A DNA stretch of 64,000 nucleotides from Parazoarcus communis (GTDB lineage Bacteria > Pseudomonadota > Gammaproteobacteria > Burkholderiales > Rhodocyclaceae), in assembly GCF_003111645.1 (NCBI RefSeq), contig NZ_CP022187.1, positions 1,054,001-1,118,000 of the forward strand, in the 5' to 3' direction. The position numbers and the translations under genes were made by a program. The notes beneath the pieces were generated by a model, which saw only the letters and a list, made by a program, of their open reading frames with translations, was not told the DNA's origin and searched no databases. Shown one piece after another: positions 61,753 through 64,000 of the stretch. Each line of letters opens with the position of its first letter. The first letter of the stretch is position 1.

Positions 61753-63645
61753 TTAATTGGTCTGCACAGCAGGCAGATTGATTGAAACCTCGTAGCGCCG
61801 GCGAAGCTCGGCAACCAGACCGGCGAAGTCACGTTCAGCAAGTACGCGTGAATACTGACTCACGACGGCCGCAACCCGGGGGTCGTCGGCTGCAAGCGTC
61901 GGGCGGTTGATCGACTCAATACGATAGATTGAGTAACCCTCACCAAACTGGGCGACACCCGCATAGGCCGGCAGCTTCACGCTCGAGGCCGAGAACACCG
62001 CCTGCATCGCATTGCCCGGCAGCGCAGGTGCGCCGCGCTGCAGCTTGCGCGTGGCAAGCCACTCGCCGTCGACCGACTCGCCCTTCTGCAGCGCAGCCAG
62101 TGCGGCCGCACCGGCCTCGGCAGCCATACGGCCCGCCTCTTCGGTGATCAGCTGCTTCTCGATCGCAGACTTCACCTCTTCCAGCGGCGGGCGCTGAGCG
62201 GCCTCATAGTCCGTGACACGGGCGGAGATCAGGGTATTGCCACCCACTTCGATCGCCTGCGTATTGCGGCGATGCTTGACCGCATCATCGGAAAACACGG
62301 CCTCGATCAGCTGTGCGTTGCGATGGGTGCCGAGAGCTTCGGCGTCACGGGGCACCCAGTCGCTCTTCTGAATCGGCAGCTTGAGCAGGTCGGCGACCGG
62401 CTTGAGGCTGTCAGCCTGCTCGTAGACGATGTTGGAAAACTGCTCGGCCAGCTCCGCGAAGCGGCGTCCTGCCGCCTGCTTGCTCAGCTCGGCACGCAGT
62501 TCTTCACGCACGGCCTCGAACGGACGGGTGCTCTCAGCGCGAATGTTGCTGACCTGGATGATGTGGAAGCCGAAGTCGGAGCGAACCACTTCACCGATCT
62601 CACCCTTGGCCTGGGAGAAAGCCGCATCCTCGAACGCCTGCACCATCATCCCGCGGCCGAAGTAACCCAGGTCGCCACCACGCGATGACGAGCCCGGATC
62701 CTGCGAAAACTCCTCGGCAAGCGCTTCGAACTGGCTCGGGTCCTTCTTCAGGCGGGCGCGGATATCGTCAGCCTGAGCACGCGCCTTCTTGACCGTCTCT
62801 TCGTCCGCATCGGCCGCGACCTGGATCAGGATGTGACGTGCCTGACGCTCTTCAGGCTGACCGAAGCGACTGCGGTTCTCCTCATAGAAGGCCTTGATCT
62901 CTTCGTCGCTCACGCTGACCTGCTGCTGCAGTGCGGCTTCATCGAAAACCACGTACTCGACCTTCACCCGGGCCGGGCGCTCGAAGCTCGCGCCGTTGGC
63001 ATCGTAGTATTTCTGCACCGCTTCGTCGGTCAGCTTCACTTCGCTCGCGAAGCGGCTGACCGGGAATTTCAGCTCGCTGACCTCACGCTCTTCAAGCTGC
63101 GCCGAGAGGAAGCGCGAGGCCGACGCGACCGCAGCGAACGAGCCCTCACCCACCGGCAGAGCCAGCTGCTGAACCCGTACGTCCTGAGCCAGACGAGCTT
63201 CGAACATCGCTGGCGTCATCCCCTGGGCACGCAGCAGCGCCTCGTAACGCTCGAGCGAGAAGCGGCCGTCCTGCTGAAACGAAGGCACTTCGGAAATGGT
63301 CTGCTGCAACTGGGCGGGCGTCACTACCAAGCGGTTCTCTGCCGCATAAAGTGCAAGCACCCGGCGATTGACCAGGTTCTCGATCACCGCGCGACGCAGG
63401 GCCTCGGACTCAAGCAGACTGCGATCCACCGGACCGTCGGAGGAATTGCGCAGGCGGTCCTGCTGCTCGCGCAGCGCCTGGTCGAACTCCACCGCCATGA
63501 TCGGCGTGCCACCGACAGTTGCAACCTCGCCCCCGCCCGGTCCGTCCGTAAAGTACGAATCCAGGCCGAAGAAGGCGAAGGGAACGATAAGAAGGGCCAG
63601 AATGACCTGTGCGACGCGTGGGTTGGTGCGGACAGCCTCGAACAT
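61753..63645 (-). CDS. ppiD: PpiD-like periplasmic folding chaperone (SurA_N/PpiC)
   Basis: A 630-residue inner-membrane-anchored chaperone. One N-terminal transmembrane helix (QVILALLIVPFAFFGLDSYF, near 18-37) is followed by a SurA-like N-terminal domain, a parvulin domain (ERQARHILIQV through FGFHIIQVS) with GDLGYFGRGMMV, and a C-terminal chaperone part. The start at 63645 (MFEAVRTNPRVAQ) is typical for PpiD; upstream in-frame codons are unconserved. It likely works on newly exported proteins near the Sec translocon. It is divergent from a glycine riboswitch. Confidence 0.93.
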   Translation of the reverse strand: MFEAVRTNPRVAQVILALLIVPFAFFGLDSYFTDGPGGGEVATVGGTPIMAVEFDQALREQQDRLRNSSDGPVDRSLLESEALRRAVIENLVNRRVLALYAAENRLVVTPAQLQQTISEVPSFQQDGRFSLERYEALLRAQGMTPAMFEARLAQDVRVQQLALPVGEGSFAAVASASRFLSAQLEEREVSELKFPVSRFASEVKLTDEAVQKYYDANGASFERPARVKVEYVVFDEAALQQQVSVSDEEIKAFYEENRSRFGQPEERQARHILIQVAADADEETVKKARAQADDIRARLKKDPSQFEALAEEFSQDPGSSSRGGDLGYFGRGMMVQAFEDAAFSQAKGEIGEVVRSDFGFHIIQVSNIRAESTRPFEAVREELRAELSKQAAGRRFAELAEQFSNIVYEQADSLKPVADLLKLPIQKSDWVPRDAEALGTHRNAQLIEAVFSDDAVKHRRNTQAIEVGGNTLISARVTDYEAAQRPPLEEVKSAIEKQLITEEAGRMAAEAGAAALAALQKGESVDGEWLATRKLQRGAPALPGNAMQAVFSASSVKLPAYAGVAQFGEGYSIYRIESINRPTLAADDPRVAAVVSQYSRVLAERDFAGLVAELRRRYEVSINLPAVQTN

Positions 63646-63793
63646 CTCGATTTCCGTGAAAACTAAAAAATGGGGTGGCCAAAACCGGTGAGGCTTGCGC
63701 CAGAGGCGGGAGTGTAGCGCATCCTGGCCGATGGCTGACTGCATGACCGCGACCGGCAGCGCTCGCTCAAGGCCACGCACTCGCAAATTGCTG

Positions 63794-63823
63794 TTGCGAC
63801 CCGGCCCCGCGGGATGCTATCTT
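63794..63823 (+). promoter_or_regulatory. Predicted promoter of the glycine riboswitch transcript
   Basis: TTGCGA (63794-63799) and TATCTT (63818-63823) are 18 bases apart; transcription would begin about ten bases before the first aptamer. Both hexamers are only fair matches. Confidence 0.4.
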
Positions 63824-63833
63824 CCGCCACGTT

Positions 63834-64000
63834 GCGCGGGAGAGCACTCTCCCGTAGAGAGTCGCCGAAGGCGTAACCCCCCGGAATCGCTCAGGCAAAA
63901 GGACCGCGCACAGCATGGAAATTCTGGAGAGCGATGTGAGTACGTGCGAGAGCCGGCTGCACATCCACCGAAGGGGCACCCGGCACACCGTGCTGGAATC
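63834..64000 (+). ncRNA. Tandem glycine riboswitch, second aptamer cut by window end
   Basis: The first aptamer spans 63834-63909: closing stem GCGCGG/CCGCGC, the conserved GCCGAAGG, and CTCAGGCAAAAGGACCGC. The second aptamer begins near 63920 (ATTCTGGAGAGCG) and shows ACCGAAGGGGCA before GCTGGAATC at the window edge, where the CTCAGG box should follow. Tandem glycine riboswitches usually control gcv genes or a glycine transporter; the controlled gene is outside the window. Confidence 0.93.

Overview
The window looks like a chromosomal segment of a GC-rich betaproteobacterium. The gene set best fits Rhodocyclales (Azoarcus/Aromatoleum/Thauera-like): the order trmJ-cysE-iscR-NifS paralogue-iscSUA-hscBA-fdx-iscX, the betaproteobacterial type VI secretion gene order, and an N-type ATPase operon next to phosphoketolase. 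That placement is inferred from gene content and order. There is no rRNA or tRNA gene to confirm it.

Layout. (1) 1-10.7 kb is housekeeping: the 3' part of prmB, a single-domain response regulator, then a complete minus-strand iron-sulfur assembly operon. That operon has a second cysteine desulfurase between iscR and iscS and a recognisable IscR-type promoter. cysE and trmJ lie upstream, and suhB diverges from trmJ. (2) 10.7-23.0 kb is a type VI secretion cluster. tssB-tssC-hcp-tssE-tssF-tssG-tssH and a TPR lipoprotein are on the minus strand; tssJ-tssK-tssL diverge on the plus strand. No tssM, tssA, vgrG or PAAR gene is in the window. (3) 23.0-48.0 kb is an accessory 'stress and energy' island. 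It holds small membrane-protein genes, PPK2, a copper-type P-ATPase, SHOCT, DUF302 and HPF-like proteins, a complete nine-gene N-ATPase operon (atpDCQRBEFAG), a coiled-coil stress protein, transaldolase with a truncated transketolase, phosphoketolase, a DUF2254 protein, BON, J-domain and orphan CheB proteins. Two dead insertion sequences (IS3-type and IS30-type) sit at its right end, along with stretches of apparently decayed DNA. (4) 48.0-64.0 kb is core again: guaB-guaA, a DUF4124 protein, rnfH, ratA, smpB, selO, a peptide-type ABC importer without its ATPase, a bestrophin, fabI, a PpiD-like chaperone, and at the right edge a glycine riboswitch whose second aptamer runs off the window.

How the parts fit. 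The isc block makes and delivers Fe-S clusters, with cysE supplying the cysteine precursor. The island combines an ion-pumping ATPase, polyphosphate-driven nucleotide phosphorylation, a phosphoketolase route from sugar phosphates to acetyl phosphate, metal efflux and envelope or ribosome protection. Together these suggest survival under energy limitation or low oxygen; this is inference from co-location. Start codons were chosen by ribosome-binding site and family alignment; several genes start at GTG.
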